From NCBI GenBank assembly GCA_024449915.1, contig JAMZAV010003132.1, forward strand, positions 85,789 through 149,788: DNA of 64,000 nt, in the 5' to 3' direction. Below the pieces are notes generated by a model. The model was not told where the DNA came from, did not search any database, and was given only the letters and a program-made list of their open reading frames with translations. The translations under genes were made by a program, and so were the position numbers. This stretch comes from Sweltsa coloradensis (lineage: Eukaryota > Arthropoda > Insecta > Plecoptera > Chloroperlidae). This document shows positions 11,528 through 25,423 of this stretch, piece by piece. How positions within the stretch are numbered: position 1 is the first letter of the stretch; every line of letters begins with the position of its first letter.

Positions 11528-13625
11528 GTCAGGTAACCACCCAGAAACAAGCGTTCTTGTTGCCCGGAAGGTCGGAATTAACAAAAAAAGAAATAAAATT
11601 ACTAAGCGCAAAAATGCCCGGCAGAAACCTTAACCTCCAATTAAAAAAATAAGATCGATAAATTAATATAAGTATTAATTCTGAAATATACCCTGAACTT
11701 AATTAGTTTGGTAAATGAATTACAAGAAATTGCGAGCAACTCGTATGTACATCTCACCACAAAGCCAACATCACCCACACACACAGATCGCTCAAAATGG
11801 ATCTACCTACTAATCTAAGATTAGTACAACTGAGTTCCATTAAAAGAACACTAATATGATATAAACACAACCACACACAGCGGAGCTGACACTGGGAGAC
11901 GTCACGCGGTTAGAATACTTAAACAGCCTGTAAGACCTCCACAACCCACACAATTGGATCCAATTCTACACAATGTTCTAATTACCATTGGCTAATCACC
12001 TGGCCTCAAATTACATTTCTTTTACCCTCCACAAAATTTCATAAAAAATAATATAATTGATAGTGAATTTAATTAAAAGAATGAATTTAATTTAGTATAA
12101 TGAATTGATTGTTACTCATCGTTTTACTGCGCATGAACGGTCGCGAGTTCGATTCTCCTAGCTCCGTTTGACTCAGCTGTAGACGATGACCATTGTTCGC
12201 CGCGCCAATCACAGCTGGTTCGTCTAGTATGGGGAAAACCAGATGCGCGCGCCGTCGGATGCTCTCGACACCTTTCAGGTTCACCGTTTAGCCACACGAC
12301 ACTTCCGAAGATTTCGATCCGTGATTTTGAAATGTTTGATTGATGAACGCACCAGTTAATTAATTAACTACTGTGATATTTAGTGTAATCACTAAACTGT
12401 TCAAAGATTGATTGGCGGGATTACACTCGGCGAAATTAATTAGTGATGGTATTTGGAAAGGTATCACTAACTGTTCACAACGATGATTGACAAATTACAC
12501 CTCGGGCGAAAATTAATAATGGTGTGATATTTAGTGTATCAACTTGACTGTTCACAACGGACGATTGACGAATTACACTCGGAGAATTAATAATGGGTGA
12601 TATTTAGTGATCACTTGACCCTGGTTCACAACGCGATGACGAATTACACTCGGAGAATTAATTAATGATGTGCTGATTTAGTGTATAATCGGTGAAATAA
12701 ATCAAAGATAAGAATACAAAAGCCTTCAAACGAATTTAAAAGAAAGAAAAATCATTTTTCACTTCACCCGCACTCACAAACATACTTCTACGAGGCACAG
12801 GAAGCCAAAAACAAAGCCTAAGTCGACACCATCCCTGACCAGTCGGCAGTAGGTCCTCCGCCCAAACTAATCTGTTTAATTAATCTACCCGCGCAAGTGT
12901 GTGCGCCACGACACCTCCGACACCTCTCACAACACTCTCCAACTCCAAGTCTCCTGCCTATCCATCTCGGAGGGTTCCTTAAAGACTTTACCCACCTAAC
13001 AGGTCACGTGTTTATACGTCACGGCATCGTATGACCAAACTAGTTTCAAGGTTAAAAAAATCTCGGCCCCTCAGCCTCCCTTGGGCCTAGAAGCTTGACT
13101 TCTCTTAGAGTGGATGCTATTCTATTTCCCGAAACCAGTTAATGGTAGAATTCTTAGTATCTGTAGGCTTCGAGAACAAATCGAAACTCGGGCTGCCGAA
13201 ATACGGAAGCTTTCATGCGGATGATTCAGATGGTAAGTTCAAAAAATACACTATGTTGACCAATATTAGTGAACTTCAAATTAATGACTCCCTTAATACC
13301 TCAATGAAATGACTGAAATAAAAAACATTCATTTTTATTTTACCTGTCTTTATGTTTGATGTACTTTACTAATTGAAAATCAAACTGTAAATGCTTAATA
13401 GCTTGATAGCTAATCATAATTTATTGCTAATTACGAGTTCATATGTAATTACAATTGAATCATTATGATACTGATGATATAGGGATGCACAGTGATATAA
13501 AAACATGTTTGATCGATGAATATTAATAGGTTATTAGATTTAATGAATAAATTTGCATGTCATTTTACCAATTAATTCATAGAATACACATAAAAATAGC
13601 TATGAGAGCCTTGGGACCTTTTACA
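11528..13625 (-). repeat. LTR of left element (3' LTR in element orientation)
   Basis: About 2.1 kb, TG/CA bounded on the minus strand. The base expected at one terminus is missing here (GTCAGG instead of TGTCAGG on +). It contains four or five degenerate copies of a roughly 74-bp repeat (12370-12700). Confidence 0.8.
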
Positions 13626-15769
13626 ATACCCCCCTTTATGAATTGTTAATTAAATTGGAATTCCTATTTAATAATTCATAATTATAACAAGACTAACTTA
13701 TTTATGGATAAGCTCATTTCATAGGTCTTTAAATTCTAGTTCCATCTTATAATTAAATTGCTGAAAATTATATCTCAATACTGATTTACTAATACCTATC
13801 TTATTACGAATCATTTGATTATATTTCATATTACAATTACTCAAATTATTAATTAAAATTACAATGAAACTTCCTGATAAATTTCAAAATGTTGATATTT
13901 AGACAATTATCTATCCTCAAATTACGTTATTATGGTTACAAACAATAAAAGAAATTAAAATTTAAATTACAATTTTTAAAAGTCATGTTAAGTGGTTGGC
14001 ATTGGTCAATGAATAACATGTTACATTTCCGGATTCTCGGAAGTCAGTCTCTGTTTGTTTGAACGGTCTGTACATAAGCGTTGAACCAAAAAACAGCTGG
14101 TCTAAATCAAAAAAACACTGGCCATTTGAAAAGATTCGTGGCCTTCAAGTCCTGCATCAACTTCCCGATGCGTACCTAGCCACCTTGTGCAGTTACACAC
14201 AAAAACTCGACAAACCACCCACTCCACTTTCACTTTCAATGAATAGCCCGTTCAACTCTTCAATTCGCTCCAACAAAACTCAATAGCCACCAACATAAAT
14301 AACAGTTGTAAAAGAAAATATTTGTTGGTACATTTTCAAAGTAACTTCCTACAATTCATCTTTACCCACGTATAACTTATGATAATGATTGTTTTATAAT
14401 ATGACATAATTATTTGAAAGAAAGTAAGAGTAAACGTTCCTCTCATTAATTATGCAAATTAAATTACTTTTCTCTTTCACGGTGATATTTGTAATTTTTG
14501 TTATGTCAAGCGATTCGGGCACAATACTAAAATTCAACTCCCCCAATCATTGTAATAAAGTTACATGCGGGACTTGGAAACAGTGCATACAATTGTTTTC
14601 ATCCTCTGACAAAAACAACAATAAACAATAAAAATAATCCTTTCCTAATAGTCAACTACATTACTTATTCATCAGTTGCTAGAAAGGTCACTAGCAAAAA
14701 ATACAAAATACAGGTGAGTAACTCTGTCTCCCGTCACAATTAACTAGGGCATGCAGAACAGTTCAATGTTGCACAATGGCCAATTATTTATCTAGGATGC
14801 TATACTCTTGGAAAAGGGATACCATCAATTCTGAAATATATACCAATCTGCCTCCACTTCTCCAATGGCTATGTGAAACCAGTGATAAAATCAGCATTAT
14901 ACACTACGTCCAGCTATTACATCCCTAACAATTACATAACAAGTCATACCCTTCAAGAATTCATAATAAAATGCTAGTTTGTTTGGAAAGTTCTTGTCTC
15001 TAATCCTTTCAATACCACAATATACTCTTTAATTATTACAGAATATTTAATAATAATTAGCCCACCTTTACAATCATTTACAAATCTTTGTTTGTCTTGT
15101 ATATTATTCTCTACTTTCATTTTCGTTTTTATTTTTTTTTTGGCCACCCAGACGGAACGGTCACTGTCATTTTCATCCGGCGTCAGCCATTACATGTTTT
15201 TGTCCCATACCTCGCGTTTGAAACTTGCTAAAAAACGTTTCTCAAGTCTTTTCTTTTCGCTTCCTACCCCCACTGTCCGTAAATCTCTCAGAAAAATCTA
15301 ATCATCCAAGTTTCAATTTTCATCACGCCATGTCTCTTTCTCCTCTATCTCTCTCCATCTCCCATCATTACCATTTAAATGCGATTACCCTTTTTCTCTC
15401 AATACGTCCATCAACTCATTCCAATCAAATCCAAAGGCTTTCCTTTGTCCTGCCGATACCAAACAACTTTTGTGTTTCCTTTTTTATCATATTTTAGTAT
15501 ATTGTTCTATTAATCAATCCATTCTCATATTGTTAACCTTTTCACTATCACATCTTATCAACCAAACTCTCAACTCAATCCATTTCATCAATTTCATCTC
15601 TACAATTTTTAAATCTGGATCCTCATCCTGAGCATGAAAAATTCATTAATATTTCATCATTAGCATTTCCTCATTAACTCTTCTCCCTGAGTAAATCTAT
15701 CACCTGTTTAATTCTTTGTTAATCATGTCTACGTTCTGCTATTTCTGTGACCACATTCTAATTCCTGTT

Positions 15770-16012
15770 TTAATTCACCCATATGTTATCTATTTTGACT
15801 CCCATTTCCTGGAAACTTGTTATCAAGTTTTGCTTCCAGTTTTGCGACTGTATGTTAATTTTATGAAATTCCTCCTTCCATGTCCTAGTGACAGTTTTGG
15901 TTGCAGTGTCCCTATTTCTTGACTCAGGTCCCTGTTTTAACCCAATTGCAAATTTCCCTATGGTTCCTGTGTACATCTGTCTAAGCATTTCATTAACCTC
16001 GGATAGATCCAT
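15770..16012 (-). CDS. Small gag-like ORF remnant in the LTR element
   Basis: An 80-codon frame on the element's coding strand, starting about 240 bases after the primer-binding-like site, where gag would start. It is charged and glutamine-rich, with a W-K-Q-N-L motif and possible coiled-coil character. No zinc knuckle or capsid motif is visible. The corresponding region in the second element (25000-25190) is broken by indels. It could be chance; gag-like status is inferred from position only. Confidence 0.25.
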   Translation of the reverse strand: MDLSEVNEMLRQMYTGTIGKFAIGLKQGPESRNRDTATKTVTRTWKEEFHKINIQSQNWKQNLITSFQEMGVKIDNIWVN

Positions 16013-16256
16013 TTTTTTCCATTTTATACCAGAAAAAAAAATTAAAATTCCAATTTATGTGTAATTAAACAAAATAATTATTTTCCTAATTATCCCGGGG
16101 GTCGTGTTAATTACATGCCACCACGTTGGGCTCGCCCAAATTGTCAGGCAACCAAATTTGGCTACGGGACAACGAAAATTTTAACAATTAAACAATAATT
16201 GTTCCTCAGGTGTTGTTATACAGGTATCAAGCCACACCGTTGGATTGCGCCAAAAT

Positions 16257-18305
16257 TGTTCAGGTAACCAACAGAAACAAGCGTGTCTTTGCCGGAGGTG
16301 GTAACTTAACAAAAAAAATGAAATAAAAAAATTACTAGCTCAAAAATGCAGGAAGAAACATTCAAAATCAATTAAAAAAATAAGAAAAATTAATATAATA
16401 ATTAATTATGATCATAATTAATTAATTAGTTTGGTAAAGAATTAAAAGAAAAACCTGAAAAACAAACTTAAATTTAAGAGTAGGAATCCCAATGGTCTTA
16501 TCTACTAAATCATAAGATTAGTAAAATGAGTTTCCATTTAAAAATTATAAATTATGATCATAAAAGAACAATTACATAATTGTTAAACAGCCTGCCTACC
16601 TAGGATCAATTTCTACACAAGGGTTCTAAATACCTTGGATAATCCACCTGCTAATTACATTTCTTTTTACCCTGCAAAATTTCATAAAAAATAATATAAT
16701 TGATAGTGAATTGTAATTAAAAGAATGAATTTAATTTAGTATAATGAATGATGTACTCATGTTTTACTGCGCATGTGAACGGTCGCGAGTTCGATTCTCA
16801 GCTCCGTTTATTCAGATGTAGGAGATGGCCATTTGTCGCGGCCATTCACAGCTGGATTCGTCTTGAGTGGGGGAAAAACCAGAGCCGCGCGCCGTCGGAT
16901 GCCTCGAATACCGTTCAGTGTTTCACCGTTTAGCACACGAAACACTTCGAAGATTTTGCCGATCCGTGATTTTGAAATGTTTGATGATGAAACGCCACTC
17001 AGTTACTTAATTAACTACTTGTGATATTTAGTGCTCTCACTAAACTGTTCCAAAAGAGTGATCGGCGGATTACACTCGGCGAATTATAGTGATTTGATAT
17101 TTGATGTATCACTTAACTGTTCACAACGATGATTGACAAATTACACGCGGAAGAATTATTAATGGTGTGATAATTTAGTGTATCACTGACTTGTTCAAAC
17201 GGAACGATTGACGAATTACATCGGAGAATTAATTAATGGTGTGATATTTAGTGTATCAACTTGACTGTTCCACAACGGCGATTGACGAATTACACCGGAG
17301 AATTAATTAATTGATGTGCCTATTTAGTGTATAATTCGGTGAAATAAATCAAAGATACGAATACAAAAGCCTTAAAAACGAATTTAAAAGAAGAAAAATC
17401 ATTTTTCCCACTTTCACCCGCACTCACAAACATTACATTCCTTACGAGGCACAGGAAGCCAAAACAAAGCCAAGTCGACACCACATCCTGACCAGTCGGG
17501 CCAAGTGGAGGTCCTCCCGCCCAAACAAATCGTTAATTAATTCGTACCCGCGCAGTGCGCCGCCACGACACCTCCGACACCTCTCACAAACACTCTCCAC
17601 TCACTTCTCCTGCCTATCCATCTCGGAGGGTTCCCTTTAACGGACTTTACCCACCTACCAGGTCACGTGTTTATACGTCACGGCTATCCGTATGACCAAA
17701 ATAGTTTCAAGGTAAAAATCTTCTCGCCCCTCAGGGCCTCCCTTGGGCCTAGGAAGCTCGACTTATTTCGTAGCAGTGATGCTATTGTATTTCCCGAAAC
17801 AGTCAATGGTTAGAATTCTTAGTATCTGAGGCTTCTGAGAACAAATCGAAAACTCGGGCTGCAGAAATACTGGAAAGCTTCATGCGGATGATTCAGATGG
17901 TAAGTTAAAAAATACACTAGTTGACAATATAGTGAACTTCAAATATTAATTACTCCTTAATACTCAATGAAATGACTTGAAATAAAAAACTTCAGCTTAT
18001 TTACCTGTCTGTAATGTATGATGTACACTTTACTAATTGAAAATCAAACTGCTAAATGGCTTAATTAGCTTGATAGCTAACATTTAATTTATTGCTAATT
18101 ACGAGTTCATATTCGTAATTACAATGAATCATTATATTATGATGATTATAGGTGAGCATCAGTGAGATATAAAACATGTTTGATTCGATGAATTATTAAT
18201 ATAGGTTATTAGATTTAAGTGAATAAAAATTTGCATGTCATTTTACCAATATCCTTAGATCATACACATAAAAAATAGCTAATGAGAGCCTTGCCTCCTT
18301 TTACA
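16257..18305 (-). repeat. LTR of left element (5' LTR in element orientation)
   Basis: Second LTR, matching 11528-13625 along its length with many small indels. The internal 74-bp repeat lies at 17020-17345. The primer-binding-like site abuts its lower-coordinate end. Confidence 0.8.
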
Positions 18306-18354
18306 CGAACGGATGGACTAAGTCCAATCAGAGTTAAAAAACTTCTGGACACTG

Positions 18355-18424
18355 TCAGCCGGAATCGAACCACTTGACCTTCGGCATTGGAAGCAGATAC
18401 GCTAACAACAAGACCAACGAGCCA
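18355..18424 (-). repeat. tRNA-Gly-like sequence (SINE head or tRNA relic)
   Basis: Minus strand has A-box-like TTAGCGTATCTGC, an anticodon-type loop TTCCAAT (TCC, glycine) between TCTGC and GCAGA-like arms, and a B-box-like GTTCGATTCC. It has several mismatches and is unlikely to be a working tRNA. A fuller copy lies at 27487. Confidence 0.55.
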
Positions 18425-19406
18425 AACACCAAGACACCAACGAGCCACCACAATCTCCATTAATGACATTTTTGCTAATGAATTTCGACCTTTTTTTCAT
18501 CAACTCGGCATCAAACCAATCATAATTGATAGTTAAGCTAGTTTTAAAACAAAATGGATTATTTATTGTTTTATAAATGTTGTTGTTCTTTTAATACCTA
18601 TCAGTAGTTTATAAAATATCATCAATTCATATCGTATCAGGTTAATCCCTTGTCTATCATCATTTTGTTATTACTATTGATTTATATTTAAGCAAGTTAT
18701 TGTAAGTGAAACAAATGAAAGTTACTGAAATGATGATTTATACTGTTTTTATAACATTTTATGTCTTTTATAATATTGATTTTAATTTATTATCTAGTAC
18801 CTCAATGTAAAATGGCAGCAATGCTGATTTGAGTGACAAATCAATAAATATTCATCATATGAATACGCAAACTACCCAGTATCTATCTATATTGTGGTTT
18901 CCCTTTGCCTCAATGATGATACAGATATTAGCACGGTCTGCGGGAACCAGACCTAGGGAGAGAAGCTACCCGTTATTCAAAGGCTGATATTTATCCTTAG
19001 TATTGTTGGTGGAGGTGCCGGGGGTTTGAAATCCCCTTTTGTGGGGCTAAACTTATTTTGTTGCCGTGGAAAACCATGAGAACCCAAGTTTTAACACATT
19101 GAGGACATGACAGTCGTTACTCTCGTCATTTTTCGGAAACTTTATAAGGGGTGCAAAACAAATGAATAAAAAATCTATAATTTTGTTTATTGTTGTTCAA
19201 TTTTTTGTTATTATCTTGTGTAATAGCATGGTAGGTAGAACTCTAGTTTTGATCCAAAACCATTAAGGGGTGGAATGAACAAAAACAAAGATAAATTTTT
19301 TTTTTTAAAATGTCTCAGTGAATAAAAAAGCTACAACATGCTCAAATTTTAAACCACAGATATGGGATCAAAATAAATAAATCAGAAATAACATCTTTCC
19401 AGCAAG

Positions 19407-19735
19407 CAGGTGCGGCCGTCGGAACGTTTTGAAAGTTGGGGGGGCAAACCTGGTGGCAGCTGGGGTCTGGGGCCCCCCCCCCCCCCCCCCCCCCCAAAGC
19501 CCCAGCCGCCGGAGGCCCTTTCGCCGAAGGCGAAAATAATTTTCACTATACTACAGTTATTTCGTCATGTTTTAACTGAACTCGGACGCTGTAAACGATG
19601 TTTTACATCAGCTATCTGCGATCTAAAAAACTAAAAAAATGACCGTGAAGGGGGACCAGTTAATGAAATTAAAACCTAATTTTGTTATGTAATGACAAAG
19701 CATACAGGCAAACATATTTGTTTAATGTTTTACAC
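19407..19735. mobile_element. Truncated hAT element (left part only)
   Basis: Starts CAGGTGC then GTCGGAACG, like the intact element at 28549, but is cut at the duplication junction. It contains a long poly-C run (about 19471-19494) where base counts are unreliable. Confidence 0.75.
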
Positions 19736-20861
19736 CGTTCATAATTCCCGGCTTCGCTTAAAGGAACTTTTTTCCCCCCGCAGGATCGACTGACTGTTTG
19801 TATCAAAAAGTAGACTAATCTCTACAGCAGGACATGAATACGGGGGTTTGTGGATACCAAAGGAGACCGTCTTGGGGCCTGTTCCAACAATGAATGTAAT
19901 CTTAAAGACAAGCTTACTTCCATGTTTCTTAAACTAAACATTAAAAGCAGAAATATCTCATGATAACCTGGATTAATTCAATCCAGATGAGAGTTCATGG
20001 TGCACCTCATCTACCTACCTGGCAGGTAGATAGCTGAAACCGACCCTTAAATAGGTTGTAAGTTAAAATATTCGTTTATGCACCATCTGGTTTGTAAACA
20101 CCTTTGTGTTGTCTAAATGGTTTAAGATACTTCACAGCACGATTTGTTTTTTGTACTAATCATAAACGTTTTGTCACATAATACTTGATTGCTCAACAAA
20201 TTTGAAACAACTTGATCGAGTGGTTTCATTTTTTCTTGCTATTGGGGGCAAAACCGTTTTTCCTGAATGCAGGAACCAAACCAAAGCAAGAATTAATGAA
20301 ACTACTCAGGATGTTTCATTAGACTCGCGTCGACAAAGGTCAGACGTGGCGTTCTTAATTTTGCATCGCGTTGTAAATGGACACATAGGTCCGACATTTT
20401 AGTGTCAATGTTCCCGCTCAGAGTTCCTTCTCGTTCTACTCGACTGTGTCACCTGTTTCATGTCCCAACCCCCCGTCTATCAACAACAAAAAGATCACTA
20501 TTCATTCGTCTTCTTACAACTTTTCAACCCCTTATAAATAATAAAAAAAAATAAAAATAAATAAGTAATTTTATTTAGAGTCTGCCCACTCAGTTATATA
20601 AACTGATTTTCAGTGGGGGACTTTAAATCAAAGCGACCAAGCCAACCCTGCAGGCCCCGACGCAATCGACGAGTGAGCGATAACCAACCAAAGATCGATA
20701 TTTTTAATAGGAAATATAGCAATCAGTGGTATGGACAGTGCGACATCTCCGCGAACCAACGCCAGAATCAACAAGACCGATTCAGAACAACTCTGAAATT
20801 TATTATGTGCTTCGTTGCTAGGACGGCCCAAAGTCACCGTTTACAACTCCTAAGACAAAAC

Positions 20862-22799
20862 TGTCGGGTAACCACCCAGAAACAAGCGTTTCTTTCCCCG
20901 GAGGTGGTAACTTAACAAAAAAAAGAATAAAATTACTAGCTCAAAATGCGGAAGAAACATTAAACTCCAATTAAAAAAATAAGAAAAATAATATTATTAA
21001 TTAATTATGAATCATAATTAATTAAATTAGTTTGGTAAATGAATTTAAAAGAAACCTGAAAAAACAAACTTAAATTTAAGAGTGGGAAATCAAAATGGAT
21101 CTATCTACTAAATCATAAGATTAGTAAAATGAGTTTTCCATTTAAAATATAATTATGATCATAAAAGAACAATTACATTAATTGTTAAACAGCCTGCTAC
21201 CTATGGATCCAATTCTACACAATGTTCTAAATACCCTTGGCTAATCCACCTGCCTAATTACATTTCTTTTTACCCCCAAAATTTCAAAAAAAATAATAAT
21301 AATTGATAGTGAATTTTAATTAAAAGATGAATTTAATTTAGTATAATGAATTGATGTACTCATCTTTTTACTGCGCATGAACGGTCGCGAGTTCGATTCT
21401 CCTAGCTCCGTTTACTCAGCTGTAGACGATGACCATTTGTCGCCGGCCATTCACAGCTGGTTCGTCATGAGTGGGGAAAACCAGATGCGCGCGCCGTCGG
21501 ATGCTCGACTACCGTTCAGTTTCACCGTTTGCAACACGAACACTTCCGAAGATTTCCGATCCGTGATTTTGAAATTTTTTGATTGATGAAACGCACTCAG
21601 TTAATTAATTAACTACTTGTGATTTTTTAGTGTATCACTAAACTGTTCCAAAAGATTGATTGGCGGATTACACTCGGCGAATTAATTAGTGATGTGAATT
21701 TAGTGTATCATTTGACTGTTCACAACGACGATTGACGAATTACACTCGGAGAATTAATTAATGGTGTGATATTTATGTTCACTTGACTGTTCACAACGGA
21801 CGATTGACGAATTACACTCGGAGAATTAATTAATGATGTGCTATTTAGTGTATAATTCGGTGAAATAAATCAAAGATACGAATACAAAAGCCTTCAAACG
21901 AATTTAAAAGAAAGAAAAATCACTTTTCACTTTCACCGCATCCCCAAACATTTACTTCTACGAGGCACAGGAAGCCAAAAAAAAAGCCTAAGTCGACCCC
22001 AAATCTGCCCAGTCGGCAGGTAGGTCCTCCGCCCAAAACCTAAATCTGTTAATTAATCGTACCCGCGCAGTGCGCGCCACGACACCTCCGACACCTCTCA
22101 CAACACTCTCCACTCACTTCTCCTGCCTATCCATCTCGGAGGGTTCCCTTTAAAGACTTTACCCCACCTACCAGGTCACGTGTTTATACGTCACGGCTAT
22201 CGTATGACCAAACTAGTTTCAAGGTAAAAATCTCGCCCCTCAGCCTCCCTTTGGGCCTAGAAGCTCGACTTCTCTTAGGGGTGATGCTATCTATTTCCCC
22301 AAAAACCAGTCAATGGTAGAATTCTTAGTATCTGTAGGCTTCGAGAACAAATCGAACTGGGGCTGCAGAAATACTAAAAGTTTTCATGCGATGATTCAGA
22401 TGGTAAGTTCAAAAATACACTATGTTGACAATATTAGTGAACTTCAAATATTAATTACTCCCTTAATACTCAATGAATGACTTGAAATAAAAAAAATTCA
22501 TCTTATTTTTACCTGTCTTTAAATGTATTGATGTACTTTACTATTGAAAATCAAACTGTAAATGGCTTAATTAGCTTGATTAGCTAATCATTAATTTATT
22601 GCTAATTACGAGTTCATATTCGTAATGTACAATGAATCATTATGATTACTGTTTGATATAGGGATGCATCAGTGATATAAACATTTTTGATTCGTGAAAT
22701 ATTATAAGGTTATTAGATTATTGAATAAATTGCATGTCATTTTACCAATATCATAGAATACACATAAAAATAGCTATGAGAGCCTTGGACCTTTTTACA
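20862..22799 (-). repeat. LTR of right element (3' LTR in element orientation)
   Basis: About 1.94 kb. It holds fewer 74-bp internal repeats (21610-21855) than its partner, and its termini are intact. Confidence 0.8.
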
Positions 22800-25423
22800 A
22801 TACCCCTATGAATTAATTAAAATTGGAACCTATTTAATTAATTCAAATTATAACAAGACTACTTATTTATGGAAACTCCATTTCATGGTCTTAAATTCTA
22901 TTTCCCCATCTTATAATTAAATTGCTTAAATTATATCTTTCAATACTGATTTACTAATCCCTTTAAATTTTTATTAGAACTCATTTTGATTATATTTCAT
23001 ATTACAATTTACTCAAATATTTAATTAAATTATAATGAAACTTCCTGATTAAATTTCAAAATGTTTATATTTTAAAAAATTATCTATCTTCAAATTACGT
23101 TATTTTTGGGTTTTACAAACCATAAAAGAAATTAAAATTTAAATTACAATTTTAAAATTTCCCATGTTAAGTTGGTTGGCATTGGTCAATGAATAACATG
23201 TTACATTTCCGGATTCTCGGAAGTCAGTCTCTGTTTGTTTGAACGGTCCTGTACCTAAGGTTGAACCAAAAACAGCTGGTTCTAATCAACAACATGTCCA
23301 TTGAAAAGATTTCGTGGCCTTCAAGTCCTGCATAAACTTCCCGATGCGACCTAGCCATCTTGTGCAGTTACACACAAAAACTCGACAAACCACCCACTCC
23401 ACTTTCACTTTCAATGAATAGCCGTTCAACTCTTCAATTCGTCTCCAAACAAAACTCATAGCCACCAACATAACTAACAGGTTGTAAAGAAATATTTGTG
23501 GTACATTTTTCAAATTAACTTCCTAAAATTTCCCATCTTTACATTATAAATTATGATAATGATTGTTTTTATAATAGGGACATAATTATTTGAAAGAAAT
23601 TAAGAGTAAACGTTCCCTCTCATTAATTATGCAAATAATTACCCTTTTTTCGTTTCACGGTGATATTTTGTAATTTTTTGTTTATGTCAAGCGATTCGGC
23701 ACAATACTAAAATTCACCTCTCATTGTATTAAGTTTACATGCTGGGTACTTTGGAAACAGCAAAACAATTGTTTTCATCCTCTGACAAAAACCAACAATA
23801 AACAATAAAATAATCCTTTCCTAATAGTCAACTCCACATTTTTCTTATTCATCAGTTGCTATGAAAGGTCACTAGCAAAAAAACAAAATACAGGTGAGTA
23901 ACTCTGTCTCCCCGTCACAATTAACTTAGGCAGTGAACCAGTCAATGTTGCACAATGCCAATTCTCTTATCTAGGATTGCTATACTCTGAAAAGGATACC
24001 ATCAATTCTGAAATTATACCAATCTGCCTCCACTTCTCCAATGCTATTGAACCATTGATAAAATCAGCATTATACACTACGTCCAGCTATTTTCATTTCC
24101 TACAATTACATAACAATTCATACCCTCAATAATTCATAATAAATGCATAGTTTGTTGAAAGTTCCTTGTCTCTAATCCTTTCACTACCAAATATATCTTT
24201 AATTATTACCAGAATAGTTACATAATAATTAGCCACCTTCCAATCATTTTACAAATCTTTGTTTGTCTTGTCTATTTTCTCATACTTTTTATTTTCGTTT
24301 TTATGCCACCCAGACGACCGGGCACTGCTTTTCATCCCGGGGTCTAGCCATTACCTGTTTTTGTCCCATACCTCGCGTTTTAAACCTTGCTAAAACACTT
24401 TTCTCAAGGTCTTTCTTTTCGCTTCCTACCCCCCACTGTCCTGTAAATCTCTTCAGAAAAATCAATCATCCAAGTTTCCCAATTTTTTAATCCACTCCAT
24501 TGTCTCTTCTCCCTCTATCTCTCTCCATCTCCATCATTACCATTTTTAAATCCGATTACCCTTTTTTCTCTCAATACGTCCCTATCAACATCATTCCAAT
24601 CAATCCAAAGGCTTTCCTTTGTCCCCGCCGGATACCAAAAACTTATTTGTGTTTCCTTTTTATCAACATCTCATTAATCAATCCATTCTCATTAACCTTT
24701 TCAAATATCACCACTCTTATCAACCAAACTCTCAACTCCATCCATTTTATCAATTTCTCTTTTAAAAATTTTTTAATCAAAGATCCTCATCCTTATCATG
24801 AAATTCATTTAAAGATTTCATCATTAGCCATTTCCTCATTAAACTCCTTCTCCCTGATTACTAAAACACCTTGTTTACTTTCTTCTCTTTAAATCATGTC
24901 TACGTTCTGCTATTTCCTGTGACCACATTCTTAATTCCTGTTTTAATTCCCCCATATGTTTATCTATTTTGACTCCCATTTCCTGGAACTTGTTATCAAG
25001 TTTTGCTTCCGTTTTTGCGACTGTATGTTTTAATTTTATGAAATTCCCTCCTTCATTTCCTGTGACAGTTTGTTTGCAGTGTCCCTATTTTCTTGACTCA
25101 GGTCCTGTTTTTAAAAACCCAATTTCAATTTCCCTATTTTCCTGTTTACATCTGTCTAAGCATTTTCATTACCTCGGATAGATCCATTTTTTCCATTTTA
25201 TTACCAGAAAAAAATTAAAATTCCAATTTATGTGTTAATTAAAAAAAAAATAATTATTTTATTAATTATCCCGGTCGCTGTTAATTACATGCCACACGTT
25301 GGCTCGCCAAATTGTCAGGCAACCAAATTTGGCTAGACCACGAAATTTTAACAATTAAACAATAATTGGTCTCAGGTTTGTTTTTATAAGGTATCAAGCC
25401 ACACGTTTTGGGTTGCGCCAAAT

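Larger units (their letters stand above)
11528..18305 (-). mobile_element. Non-autonomous LTR retrotransposon (LARD-like), left copy
   Basis: Long direct repeats of about 2.1 kb (11528-13625 and 16257-18305) flank a 2.6-kb interior. On the minus strand the LTR reads TGTAAAAGG ... CCTGACA, a TG/CA-bounded unit. Just inside its end (plus coordinates 16232-16254) is a primer-binding-like TTGGCGCAATCCAACGG. Just before the other LTR (13626-13643) is a purine tract, AAAGGGGGGGTAT. GAAC flanks both ends, so a 4-5 bp target duplication is likely. No protease, reverse transcriptase or integrase is visible in the interior, so movement would need helper proteins. Superfamily (gypsy or BEL) cannot be told. 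Confidence 0.82.
10472..19735. repeat. Tandem duplication of about 9.2 kb, left copy
   Basis: The order is segment X (10472-11527), LTR, internal, LTR, then segment W (18306-19735). The same order recurs from 19787 to 28848. Similarity starts at a tgtatcaaaaagtagact motif and ends inside a hAT element. The copies differ mainly by scattered 1-3 base indels. Segment X has no recognisable gene. Confidence 0.9.

Noticed and set aside
18260..18469. Minus frame with hydrophobic V-V-S-V-S-A-S stretch
   Set aside because: It is read across the tRNA-like sequence, a common false ORF.
19470..19494. Poly-C/proline-rich coding segment
   Set aside because: The other copy of this region (28600) lacks the C run, so it is a homopolymer expansion or error inside the hAT element.
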